From contig CBDAQR010000003.1 of assembly GCA_965199055.1 (NCBI GenBank), forward strand, positions 1-64,000: 64,000 nucleotides of DNA. Reading direction: 5' to 3'. Position 1 is the first letter of the stretch; the number at the start of each line of letters is the position of its first letter. The notes under the pieces were generated by a model. That model did no database searches. It had not been told where the DNA came from and saw only the letters and a list, made by a program, of their open reading frames with translations. Made by a program: the position numbers and the translations under genes. This document shows, in pieces, positions 24,039 through 33,352 of the stretch. This DNA is from CBDAQR01 sp965199055. Lineage in GTDB: Bacteria > Pseudomonadota > Gammaproteobacteria > Pseudomonadales > Halieaceae.

Positions 24039-25967
24039 ATGGCGAGAATCAAGGCGAGATACTGGATACTACTTGCTCCAATCGTGCTCTGCACCGGCAT
24101 TGCTCTCGCGGAGGACATTGAATGGCCAACCTATGGTGGCACTGCCGGCGGCGGGCACCATACCGCCGCAACCGAGATCACTCCTGACAATGTAAACCGC
24201 TTGCAACTGGCCTGGAGCCATCGCAGCGGCGACTATGTCGCTGGTGGCAAGTCACTCGCCGAACGCACCAACATGCACACCAGGCCTAGCGCCTTTGTAA
24301 CGACACCGATCATGGTGCGGGACACGCTCTTCTACTGCACACCTTTCAACCGCGTATTCGCGCTGGATCCAGCGACCGGACATGAGCGCTGGGTCTTTGA
24401 TCCGCAGGTGGACATGTCCAGAGAGCCCATCACTAACTGTCGCGGCGTCAGCAGTTGGATCGATCCGCAGGGAGACGACGGTCACTGTAGCCAGCGGATT
24501 GTTCTGGGTACGCTGGACGCGCGCTTAATCACACTCGACGCCAATACCGGTGAGCGCTGTAAGAGCTTCGGAGATAACGGCGAAGTCTCTTTGCTGGCTG
24601 GGCTGAGCGAACATGCCCCTCACGAATACAGCATTACAAGTGCACCGGCGATCATTGGCGACCTGGTCGTCACCGGCGCGCTTGTACTGGATAACCAGCG
24701 CCCCGACATACCCTCCGGCGTTGTCCGAGCCTATAACATTCGTAGCGGTGAGTTTGTCTGGGGCTGGAATCCCGTCCACCCGGATCATCCGACACATGAC
24801 GACGACGGCTTATTTGTGTCTGGAACCCCCAACGTCTGGGCAACGATTTCGGTGGATAAGGAACGCAATCTCGTGATCGTGCCAACGGGCAACTCCTCGC
24901 CAGACACCTACGGTGGGGATCGAGATGGGCATCATGACTATTACTCGAGTTCCGTCGTTGCCTTGAATGCCGAGGATGGCAGTGTCGCCTGGCACTATCA
25001 AACCGTGCACCACGACATCTGGGATTTTGACGTCGCTTCACAACCCACCTTTGTGGACCTGAATATCACCGGAGAGAAGCGCCCCGCTGTCGTGCAAGTC
25101 ACAAAAGCAGGCCTGACCTTCGTATTAGATAGAGAAACGGGGCTGCCACTACACGCCGTAGAGGAACGCGCCGTTCCGCAAACCGGGGCCGTTCCCGGTG
25201 AGTATTTAAGCCCCACTCAACCCTTTCCGGTCAAGCCAGAGCCCTTGCACCAATTAGGCATAAGCCCGGATGACGCCTGGGGATTCACCTTTTGGGACAA
25301 AGGCAAATGCCGGGAAAAGCTCGAAAAATTAACCACGAGGCCTATCTACACACCGCCTAGCCTGACCGGCACCGTGTTCTACCCCAATAGCCTGGGAGGC
25401 CCCAATTGGGGGTCACCTGCGGTCGATCCAGACAGAAAGATAATGATCGCCAACAGCAAGCACCTGCCCGTTGAGGTGAAGCTTATTCCGCGGCAACAAT
25501 GCGAGGAAGGCACCACCTATCCACAGCGTGAGTCGCCCTATTGCGTTACCTTCACTCCCTTGTTCTCTCCCCTAGGCGCCCCCTGCACCGCGCCCCCCTG
25601 GGCGACGCTGTCGGCAGTCGATTTAGTCAGCGGAGACATACTCTGGCAAATTCCACTGGGCACACTGGAAGAACTGGCACCCTGGCCGATCTATCACCTC
25701 TACTCTGGCAGCGCTATCACAACGGGAGGCCCCATGGTCACGGCCTCCGGTCTCACTTTCATTGCTTCGACCTCTGATGCTTATCTACGCGCTTTTGCGA
25801 CAGTGACGGGTGATGAGTTATGGCGAACGAAGTTACCCACCAGTGGCAATGCCATACCCATGAGTTATCGCTACAAGGGCCACCAATACGTGGTTATCGC
25901 CGCCGGCGGGCATTTTACCTTCCCAAATCCTGCCGCCGACCACCTTCTGGCCTACAGATTGCCTTGA
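24039..25967 (+). CDS. Periplasmic PQQ-dependent dehydrogenase (glucose/quinate type)
   Basis: This 642-residue protein has a signal peptide (ILLAPIVLCTGIALA). The beta-propeller repeats with tryptophan-docking patterns such as GHERWVFDP and GDELWRTKLP, the QTVHHDIWDFDVASQP segment, and YTPPSLTGTVFYPNSLGGPNWG mark the membrane glucose/quinate dehydrogenase family, here without the N-terminal membrane domain. It oxidises an alcohol or polyol in the periplasm, passing electrons to the respiratory chain. No PQQ synthesis genes are in the window. A convincing ribosome binding site is not seen. Confidence 0.85.
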   Translation: MARIKARYWILLAPIVLCTGIALAEDIEWPTYGGTAGGGHHTAATEITPDNVNRLQLAWSHRSGDYVAGGKSLAERTNMHTRPSAFVTTPIMVRDTLFYCTPFNRVFALDPATGHERWVFDPQVDMSREPITNCRGVSSWIDPQGDDGHCSQRIVLGTLDARLITLDANTGERCKSFGDNGEVSLLAGLSEHAPHEYSITSAPAIIGDLVVTGALVLDNQRPDIPSGVVRAYNIRSGEFVWGWNPVHPDHPTHDDDGLFVSGTPNVWATISVDKERNLVIVPTGNSSPDTYGGDRDGHHDYYSSSVVALNAEDGSVAWHYQTVHHDIWDFDVASQPTFVDLNITGEKRPAVVQVTKAGLTFVLDRETGLPLHAVEERAVPQTGAVPGEYLSPTQPFPVKPEPLHQLGISPDDAWGFTFWDKGKCREKLEKLTTRPIYTPPSLTGTVFYPNSLGGPNWGSPAVDPDRKIMIANSKHLPVEVKLIPRQQCEEGTTYPQRESPYCVTFTPLFSPLGAPCTAPPWATLSAVDLVSGDILWQIPLGTLEELAPWPIYHLYSGSAITTGGPMVTASGLTFIASTSDAYLRAFATVTGDELWRTKLPTSGNAIPMSYRYKGHQYVVIAAGGHFTFPNPAADHLLAYRLP

Positions 25968-25991
25968 GCCAGCTGCGGGAAACGCCGCAAT

Positions 25992-26642
25992 TTAGAGATC
26001 GTTGACCTGTTGCACGATGGGGCGGATCACCGATGTCCATACCGCGTAGCCCTCGGGACTGAGATGTATACCGTCTCGGCGAAAAAGTTCCCCGCGCGTT
26101 TTCCCGTCTACCTTCTGCATGGCTGGCACGATATCGACATAGTGTATATGCGCGTTCGTCCCGCAGAACTCTTCGATCAAGGTGTTGGCGCGATTCATTT
26201 CGGGCCAATACTTGAGCCGCGTTTTAGGTGGCTTAATCGAGATGAAGTATATGTTCGTTTCAGGTAACTCATCCTGGATACGAGCACAGAATTCTCTGAA
26301 GTTATCAGCAACCTCTTGAGCATCTAATCGACGATTGAAAACTATCCCGGAAATATCGTTCTAGCCAGCGTAGAAGAATACAGCACGAGGCTTCAGCGGC
26401 AGAATAATCCGATCCATGTAATGAACAATCTGATGAATCATCGCCCCACCAAAGCCTCGGTTTACCACTGGGGTTGGCTGCATATCCTCCTGCAGCGTCT
26501 TCCAGAAGCGAATGCTGGAGCTACCAGCAAAAACCACAGCCCCTTCCGGAAGTGGATTGCGCCGGTCAGCGCGCAACATTTTGTCGATCGAGCGACGCCA
26601 GAGGTCAGGGTGATTGTTAACGAAATTATTCCAAAACTTCAT
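25992..26642 (-). pseudogene. SGNH/GDSL hydrolase interrupted by an in-frame TAG
   Basis: The frame from 26642 to 25992 would give 216 residues but carries a TAG at 26361-26363. All SGNH blocks are present on both sides: FAGSSSIRFW (block I, GSS in place of GDS), NRGFGGA (block II), YAG-stop-ND (block III, normally GxND) and DGIHLSPEGY (block V with the Asp-His pair). The stop replaces the variable residue of block III, often Glu, which one substitution from GAG would explain. The rest of the frame is undamaged, so the loss is recent or the base is an error. It is divergent from the hemerythrin-lipase gene, sharing its operator region. Confidence 0.85.
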
Positions 26643-26688
26643 AGGACTGTGGCTCAGTGAAAAATTGAAAGACCAATCTATAACTTAC

Positions 26689-26720
26689 ATATGCTACACA
26701 ATTCATGTAATGTATCATAT
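26689..26720. promoter_or_regulatory. TetR-type operator between divergent genes
   Basis: ATATGCTACA (26689-26698) and TGTATCATAT (26711-26720) form an inverted repeat with one mismatch in ten and a 12-bp spacer. It lies 35 bases before the hemerythrin-lipase start and 47 bases before the SGNH start, so it could control both. Confidence 0.6.
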
Positions 26721-26754
26721 GTGTGAACTGCAAAATACAGATGGAAACGGCTGA

Positions 26755-28446
26755 ATGACGGCAGCTCTCAAAACCGTGGCACCGCAAGGTAAAGCCGGCG
26801 ACTGGGAAGGTATTATCGATATACTCATCCTGGAGCACGGCCATCTACTATCGCTGCTGGAGGCACTGGAAAAAGAAACACAACAACTGGAACGCGGCCA
26901 GGTGCCCGACTTCATGTTACTCCGAGACATGATCGACTACCTGATGCTCTTCCCCGGGGAATACCACCATCCTCGCGAAGAACTGATATACGAGGATTTA
27001 CGGCGCACCGAGCCCAGCTTTGCCCCCGTCTATGAACGCCTGGAGAGAGAGCACCAGCTATTACACCAGCTTAACAACTCGCTGTTTCAGCAAATCACAC
27101 ACATCTGCGAAGGTCGCCCCGCCGACCGAAAAAAGCTATTCAGGCAGTTGCTGAATTACATTGAAGTCTATCGAAAGCACATCAGGTTTGAGACGAAAGA
27201 CGTATTTCCGCAGGCCAGGACCAAGCTGAGCGCTGCACAGCTGAAGCATATCGAAGCCAGAACCCGTTACCGCAATGACCCCCTTTTTGGTGCAAGAATC
27301 AAGCGGGAGTACCGCAGGCTGCGAAGGGTAATGTCTGTTCACCTGGGAGACATTGAGTCACGGGTGGTTGAACGTCAACTTACGGCTGTGGGTCGCACGA
27401 TTGAAGCTATTTCAGACACAGTAGACAACCTCAAGGATTATCGTATGCTTGCGCAACTACCTCGCGCACCCCGATTGTGCAGCGGGCCGAGTTGGCAGGC
27501 CAAGGCTCTCAACGCCTCCACTCGCACTCTTATTAAGCCCGTGATGCGCTTCGGGAGTCTTGAATCAATGCGCAACGTAACCTCGCGCATGGATGATCGC
27601 CAGGTCGTGCCGGAAGACGTTCGCTGGCGTGAAGTGAGTGAGCCCGGCTATGAGGGAGAGTGGATTCACATACACCCGCGACGCCCCCGCAAGATACTGC
27701 TGTACTTTCCAGGGGGTGGTTTCGTTACTCGCGCCCCGATCCAACACAGAAATTTCGTGGCTAGAGTGTGCCGATCAGCCAACTGCAAAGCCCTGGTCGT
27801 GCACTATCGACTTGCCCCGGAAACACCGTTTCCCGGTGGGCTGCAGGATTGTCTGACTGCCTATCACGCATTATTGGCGCAGGGAATTGACCCAGAGAAT
27901 ATTACCCTGGCCGGAGATTCTGCCGGCGGTGGCCTGGTACTGAGTACCCTGCTCGCCTTACGGGATGAGGGCTCACCCATGCCATCTGGCGCGGTTTTGA
28001 TTTCTCCACTCGGAGATCTCACCTACAGTGGAAAATCCCGACGATACAACAAACACAAAGACCCAATACTGCCGACACTTCGCGCCTCTGCAATGCATCA
28101 GGTCTATATTGGCGACGCCCTTCCCGAGGACCGCTACCTGTCACCCGTGCTGGCGGACTTCAATGGCTTACCACCCATCCTTGGTCAGGTCGGAAGCACA
28201 GAAATACTGCTGGATGACACCTTGCGCGCAGCACAGAGGGCCGAAGAGGCCAATGTTCCATTTTTCCTGGAAGTCTGGGAAGAAATGCCCCACGACTTTC
28301 CACTGTTTAACTTTCTGCCCGAGGCGCAGCTTGCCACAGACCGGATGGCTGAGTTCATCAATACTCGGGAGCTAGACCCCCTGCCCAGACGGTACGGCAG
28401 GTCCAAAGCTCGGAAGACTATTGGCCGTTACCTGTTTTCCGGCTGA
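26755..28446 (+). CDS. Hemerythrin-like domain fused to HSL-type lipase/esterase
   Basis: The protein has 563 residues. The N-terminal helical bundle (residues about 15-160) has the histidine/acid pattern of HHE hemerythrins: H28, H72 with E76, H100, H142 with E146, suitable for a di-iron or haem-free metal centre. After a linker, residues about 310-545 form a hormone-sensitive-lipase-like alpha/beta hydrolase: FPGGGF (family HGGG with the His replaced), GDSAGGG with Ser389, Asp near 487 and His513. It probably hydrolyses an ester in the cytoplasm and may sense oxygen or nitric oxide through the first domain. The fusion is unusual. Confidence 0.82.
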   Translation: MTAALKTVAPQGKAGDWEGIIDILILEHGHLLSLLEALEKETQQLERGQVPDFMLLRDMIDYLMLFPGEYHHPREELIYEDLRRTEPSFAPVYERLEREHQLLHQLNNSLFQQITHICEGRPADRKKLFRQLLNYIEVYRKHIRFETKDVFPQARTKLSAAQLKHIEARTRYRNDPLFGARIKREYRRLRRVMSVHLGDIESRVVERQLTAVGRTIEAISDTVDNLKDYRMLAQLPRAPRLCSGPSWQAKALNASTRTLIKPVMRFGSLESMRNVTSRMDDRQVVPEDVRWREVSEPGYEGEWIHIHPRRPRKILLYFPGGGFVTRAPIQHRNFVARVCRSANCKALVVHYRLAPETPFPGGLQDCLTAYHALLAQGIDPENITLAGDSAGGGLVLSTLLALRDEGSPMPSGAVLISPLGDLTYSGKSRRYNKHKDPILPTLRASAMHQVYIGDALPEDRYLSPVLADFNGLPPILGQVGSTEILLDDTLRAAQRAEEANVPFFLEVWEEMPHDFPLFNFLPEAQLATDRMAEFINTRELDPLPRRYGRSKARKTIGRYLFSG

Positions 28447-28486
28447 TGTCCTAAGCCGTCTTTCGGCTTCTTGGCGGGGTGGACTG

Positions 28487-28508
28487 TGCGGGGCCCCCCG
28501 CCCTTTTT
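28487..28508. terminator. Terminator between convergent genes
   Basis: A GC-rich hairpin (GCGGGG/CCCCGC type) is followed by a run of T and lies between the hemerythrin-lipase stop and the convergent WS/DGAT remnant. Confidence 0.6.
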
Positions 28509-28521
28509 TTCGTCTCTAACG

Positions 28522-30042
28522 TCAACCGCGCCGAGGAGCTTTCTTCCTGGGGCCAGCTTTTGCCTTCTTCGCCTTAGGTTTCGCTTTTGGCTTGCGAGCC
28601 GCGTTTTTCTTCAGGGTGTCAAATGCTCGCTCCGCACCGCGAACCAGAAGCTCCTTGTCTTTAATAGTTTCCCCACAGCCGTGATAGCCAATGCTGAGCA
28701 CGTCACTGGTAGAGGAAATCGTTATGGTCAATGCAAATGGGCCGAAGAAAGGAGCCATGGGTATATTCCCAACAACCCTTGCCCCGCTGCAAAATAGGTC
28801 CCCACCGGGGCCGGGCACATTGGTGATCAAAACGTTGCCAATTGTCGGAATTTTTTCGAGCAGCGCAAAACGCGACACCAGATAAAACGCCGCGTCCAGA
28901 ATGATCGGACTGAAAAGTCCGCCCAGCGCATCCAAATCAATCGAGGGCTCGTCGCTGTCCTTTTCATTGCCCGGCCGGTTGACGGATGCCTTAATCTCTC
29001 GCGTGTCACGAACAATCGATGCCAGGCGCTGCTTGGGGTCGGGCACCGTGTTATGCAGATTGACCATGGCATTGCGCAATGCATTACCGGCACTGTGGTC
29101 GTCTGCTGCGCGGGTGCTGATCGGCATACCTGCAATCAGGTCAAAGTCCACGGTCTCACCGATGGACTCAAAGTAGTATTCCAGCGACATAGAGCTTATA
29201 AATAAGGCCAGATCGTTGATACTGCAATCGTAGGCGGTGCGTAAGGCCTTGATTTCCGCCATAGGCAGATTCAGGTAGGCGACGATACGCTTGTCTGATA
29301 TCTGACCTGAATTCAGCGAGGTCTTCTGAGGCTTCGGTTTGGGTGCCTGCACATCCGCCTCCGTCTCCTCGCTCGGTCGCAAGCGCTTGGCCAGTTGCTG
29401 GTTCAAGATCTTGAAGAGCGGCCGGGCATTGCTGTATACGAACTTAGGCGTATCCACTTAAAGGCGCCTCGCCTGTTCCATCAGCGCGCTGCCGGTCAGG
29501 TCTGCGTTACTGGGTTCCGGGTCAGGAGACCAGGCCTGCTTCTCTGGCTCGCGCGGTTCCACCGGCTCAGTACTCATGATTCCCCCCAGCACGCGAGTGG
29601 CGCCAACACCGTCCATAATCGAGTGATGCAAGTGCGAGGCAATCGCTATCTTTCCATCCTCCAGGCCCTCAATGATTTCGTAGTGCCAGAGCGGCCGGTC
29701 GAGGTCCATGCGCCTGGCGGAGAACAACGCCAGATGCTCTGTGAGTTCGTCATATCCTCCCGGCGCCTTGAGCTGGGAGACCGTAATATGACTGTTCACG
29801 TCAAAATTTGGGTCATCCACCAGACGCATCGTCCCCAGGCGCATCTTGTCCTGCACCAGCTTCTGACGCATGAGCGGAATTCCCTCCATAAATGCAGCCA
29901 GGTGATTCGCCAGTATCCGTCCGTCGATTGGAAAAGGTGAGTCGCTTGGATCGACAATCATCGCGCCCCCCATATAAAGCGGCGGCAGGCCGCTCTGCTC
30001 TAGTTTGAACATAGCCTGATCTACAAGGCTTAAAGTGGTCAT
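28522..30042 (-). pseudogene. WS/DGAT acyltransferase split by an in-frame TAA
   Basis: One continuous frame from 30042 to 28522 is broken by TAA at 29458-29460, directly followed by GTG, giving pieces of 194 and 311 residues. The N-terminal piece has the catalytic HHSIMDGVG (H139, H140, D144) and DRPLWHYEIIEG. The second has NVLITNVPGPGG and the C-terminal DUF1298 domain, ending in a Lys/Arg/Ala-rich tail. Intact family members make wax esters or triacylglycerols from acyl-CoA. The two parts could in principle be made separately through reinitiation at the GTG, but loss of function is more likely. The ATG overlaps the next WS/DGAT gene by four bases. Confidence 0.82.
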
Positions 30043-31478
30043 GATGTTGGCTCCTCACTGCTTGTTGGTGGCTTCTCGCTGTTTGCGCCAGCCATGTCCT
30101 TATATTCATCGAAGGACGCTGTCATGTGCGCAAGAAATTCTTCGCCGTCTGAAATCACCGCAGGATTGGCGATCAGGCAGATATTGAACTGATCGACATA
30201 GCTCCAAGCGGTGACATTGACGCCAATGCCGATGCTGACCTGACCGATGGAAAGCCAGTCACTGATCTTTATGTGATCACCTAATTGAAGGTGTTCGCGC
30301 GGTCCCGGGACATTTGAGACCATAAGGTTGCCAAACGGGGAAAGCCGCCCCTCACTGCGGCGGACAGCCCAGTTCATCAAGTTGGCAAAAAGAGGCGGCA
30401 GTAGTTCCAACATTCGGGCCAGCCCCCTGCCCTCGGTATCTTTGATGTAATCCTTCATAGCCTGTGCCGACGCACTGGCGCGCCGCAATCGCTCCAGGGG
30501 ATCAGCGACGTCAACCGGCATGGTGACCGTTCCATTACCTATGAAGTTACCCAACATCTCCTTCTGTTGCTCCTCGGTGCGCTGGTTGATTGGTATGGCG
30601 GCGAACGCGGGACCGTCAATGGGCAGGCCCCTGGACTCGTGATAGCGCCGCAGCGCTCCGCTAACTACCGCCAGCAACAGGTCGTTGATAGAGACACCGA
30701 AATGCTTACCCACCGATTTAAAGCTGGCCAGGTCCAGGGATTCGTAATAAAAAGTGCGCGCATGGCCGACAGGCGCATTGAGCAAGGCAGAAGGTGGCGC
30801 CTCCGCTGGATTAGGGGGAAGATCTTTGCCCTCCCGTCGGTATTCTTTCGCTACTTTTCTGAGAGCAAGCGCGTCGCTGATTAAAGACGGGCCTTCGCGC
30901 AAGAACATCAGCGGCAATTCCAAAGTTCCACGAATGAACAAGCGGACGCGGCTACCCCTTTTACTCGGATCGACGCCCATATCGCCAAGCATCTCTGCGT
31001 CTTCTGCATGAGAGGTGAGACGCTGTAGCAGCTTACTGGCTCCCACACCATCGCAGTAGGCGTGGTGCAGCATGGCTACCACCGCCACACGCCCGTCCGG
31101 CAAACCCTCTACGACCCAAATCGTCCAGAGCGGTAGGCTCTTGCTCAGGGTCTGAGCGTACAATTCTGACACCAGTTGGCAGAACGCTCGCCTGTCGCCG
31201 GGTGCCGGGCAGCCCACCCGGCGAACATGGTGGGAGATATCAAACTCGAGGTCCTGTACCCAGTAGGGATGATTGATGCCAAAGGGAACCCGCAATATTT
31301 TCCAGCGGGTAAAGGGAATCGAAGCAGACTCCTGCTCAATCATTGCCTTCAGGGTTTCAAAGCAGTAGCTGTCGCGCTCCTCTCCAAAATCGAGAATGGC
31401 AATCTTCAGTGTGTGTTGATACTGGCCCGGCAGATCGTTATAGATCATATGGGCACTGGCTCCATCAAGGCGTCGCAT
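30039..31478 (-). CDS. Wax ester synthase/diacylglycerol acyltransferase (WS/DGAT)
   Basis: This intact 479-residue acyltransferase has the catalytic motif HHAYCDGVG (H138, H139, D143), the PLWTIWVVEG segment before it, and GNLMVSNVPGPREHL plus the late VNVTAWSYVDQFNICL of the C-terminal domain. It transfers an acyl group from acyl-CoA to a long-chain alcohol, diacylglycerol or perhaps another hydroxylated lipid, at the inner membrane or lipid bodies. GGGGG lies just before the ATG. It is overlapped by the broken paralogue downstream and preceded by the acyl-CoA ligase. Confidence 0.88.
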   Translation of the reverse strand: MRRLDGASAHMIYNDLPGQYQHTLKIAILDFGEERDSYCFETLKAMIEQESASIPFTRWKILRVPFGINHPYWVQDLEFDISHHVRRVGCPAPGDRRAFCQLVSELYAQTLSKSLPLWTIWVVEGLPDGRVAVVAMLHHAYCDGVGASKLLQRLTSHAEDAEMLGDMGVDPSKRGSRVRLFIRGTLELPLMFLREGPSLISDALALRKVAKEYRREGKDLPPNPAEAPPSALLNAPVGHARTFYYESLDLASFKSVGKHFGVSINDLLLAVVSGALRRYHESRGLPIDGPAFAAIPINQRTEEQQKEMLGNFIGNGTVTMPVDVADPLERLRRASASAQAMKDYIKDTEGRGLARMLELLPPLFANLMNWAVRRSEGRLSPFGNLMVSNVPGPREHLQLGDHIKISDWLSIGQVSIGIGVNVTAWSYVDQFNICLIANPAVISDGEEFLAHMTASFDEYKDMAGANSEKPPTSSEEPTS

Positions 31479-31506
31479 GCTTACCCCCTAATCTTTCAAG
31501 CCCGCG

Positions 31507-33228
31507 TCAGGATTCACGAACTGCGTCCATCTGTTCGAGGTAATATGCGCGCAGTTCCTTTTTCTGCACCTTCCCGGTCGCCCCCAGGGGTAGCGCGTCC
31601 TTTCGCAACCAAAGCTTCGTCGGAATCTTGAACGTCGCAAGAGTTTCGCCTGCAAACGCGCGCAATTCCTGTTCAGTTAATGCGCTCTGCGGTGCTATCT
31701 CCACCACGGCAGCAACCTGCTCACCAAGAATGTCATCGGGGATGCCAAATACGCAGGCGACGCTCACCTCTGGATGCTCACTGAGAGCGGCCTCGACCTC
31801 GGCACAGTAGATGTTCTCACCGCCGCGGATGATCATGTCCTTGAGTCGATCGACGATATACAGGAAACCTTCTTCGTCCACCCGGCCGATGTCTCCGGTC
31901 CTATACCAGCCATCGACAAAAGCCTCGGCTGTCGCTTCCGGACGATTCCAGTAACCCTTTACGACGCTGGGACCACGCACCCAGAACTCACCAAGTTCAC
32001 CGGTGGCAACCTCGGCGCCGTTCTCAGCGACCACTTTAAGGTCGAACACAGCAGCAGCCGGTCCGGCACTGGCGGGCTTCAACTCATAGTCAAGACCGCC
32101 GATAGAGGTAATAATGGAAGAAGTCTCGGTGATGCCATAGCCGTTGCTGATGCCAGCATTGGCGAAAGCCTGCCTTAGTCGGCGAGATTGCTCAGGCGGG
32201 ACAGGCGCGCCACCACTGCCAATATTACGCATGGAAGAAAAGTCCCGTTGCGCAATATCGGGCAGGTCTACCAACTGACGGGTCATGGTGGGGACGCCAG
32301 CGAAAGCGGTGATATTCTCAGCAGTAATCAGGTCCGCTGCTAACTCGGCGTTCCATTTGTACATCATGACAATTTTGCCACCTGCACTGAACATACCCGC
32401 CATAACACCCTGGCAGCCGGTGACATGAAATAGCGGCACCGGCAACAAAGCCACGGGTTTGAAATTTGCCATCGCCGCCAACTCTTCAGGCCCCGCACCA
32501 TTGCGTAGCATACCGAGTAAGCCCAGGTATTGACCGCTCATGGGCGCGCTGCAAAAATTCCTATGACTGCCCAGGGTACCCTTAGGAAACCCCGTGGTAC
32601 CCGATGTATAAAACAGGGTGGCATCATCTTCCGGACCCAAATCCACCTCGGGTAGATGCTCGCCATTACCCTGCGCCAGCAAGGATGTCAGATCGTCCAC
32701 ACCGTCCGGCAATTTCTCGCAGCGCGTGACCAGCGTATTCGCCAATGGCAACTCGGTCGTTATGGCCTGTATCCGCTGCAGGCGCTCCTCATCCACGATC
32801 GCCAATACTGCACCACTGTCTCTGAGGCCATACTCCATCTCATTGCTGGTCCACCAAGCATTCATTGGTACCACAATGGCACCTGCAGCAGCAGCCGCCC
32901 AGAAGGCCACTGACCACTCGGGATAATTGCGCATAGCGAGAGCCACTTGATCGCCCTGCTGGAGGCCATATTGATCGACAAGATGATTAGCCAGCCTCGC
33001 GACCTGTTGGTAATGCTCGGCGTAGGTGAGTCGCTCATCTTCGAAGACGATGTACTCGTTGTCTCCGAATGCCTTACTGGCTTCAACAATGGACGCAAGG
33101 GTGTCAGGAGCATGCTTCCAGGTTTTGATGGTGTTGCCGTCCAGGGAGATTTCCTCCACCTCAAACGGTTGGCCCGGCGCCGTCAGCATCTGCTTCAGCT
33201 GTGCTATAGAAGGTCTCGTGTCTGACAT
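31507..33228 (-). CDS. Long-chain acyl-CoA ligase (AMP-binding)
   Basis: This 573-residue ANL-family ligase has YTSGTTGFPKG near residue 210, NGYGITETSS, and the hinge YRTGDIGRVDEEGFLYIVDR. The acceptor lysine is in LGATGKVQKKELR near the end. The ATG at 33228 is preferred over the upstream GTG because GGAG is correctly spaced. Its place between the alkylsulfatase-like and WS/DGAT genes suggests that it supplies acyl-CoA to the acyltransferases. Confidence 0.9.
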   Translation of the reverse strand: MSDTRPSIAQLKQMLTAPGQPFEVEEISLDGNTIKTWKHAPDTLASIVEASKAFGDNEYIVFEDERLTYAEHYQQVARLANHLVDQYGLQQGDQVALAMRNYPEWSVAFWAAAAAGAIVVPMNAWWTSNEMEYGLRDSGAVLAIVDEERLQRIQAITTELPLANTLVTRCEKLPDGVDDLTSLLAQGNGEHLPEVDLGPEDDATLFYTSGTTGFPKGTLGSHRNFCSAPMSGQYLGLLGMLRNGAGPEELAAMANFKPVALLPVPLFHVTGCQGVMAGMFSAGGKIVMMYKWNAELAADLITAENITAFAGVPTMTRQLVDLPDIAQRDFSSMRNIGSGGAPVPPEQSRRLRQAFANAGISNGYGITETSSIITSIGGLDYELKPASAGPAAAVFDLKVVAENGAEVATGELGEFWVRGPSVVKGYWNRPEATAEAFVDGWYRTGDIGRVDEEGFLYIVDRLKDMIIRGGENIYCAEVEAALSEHPEVSVACVFGIPDDILGEQVAAVVEIAPQSALTEQELRAFAGETLATFKIPTKLWLRKDALPLGATGKVQKKELRAYYLEQMDAVRES

Positions 33229-33352
33229 GGTACTTAACTCCACTGTCTCTTGATTTAATTATTCAGCGTTCACGGACAGGACCACCTGTCTGAAAGTCCG
33301 TCAGCGCTGCACACGACTGCCGCAACCTCGATACCGGTGCACCGCCACAACT

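Noticed and set aside
33272..33301. Inverted repeats GACAGG/CCTGTC and ACGGAC/GTCCGT between the sulfatase-like and acyl-CoA ligase genes, considered as a terminator or operator.
   Set aside because: There is no T-run and no similarity to the operator family; the function remains unsupported.
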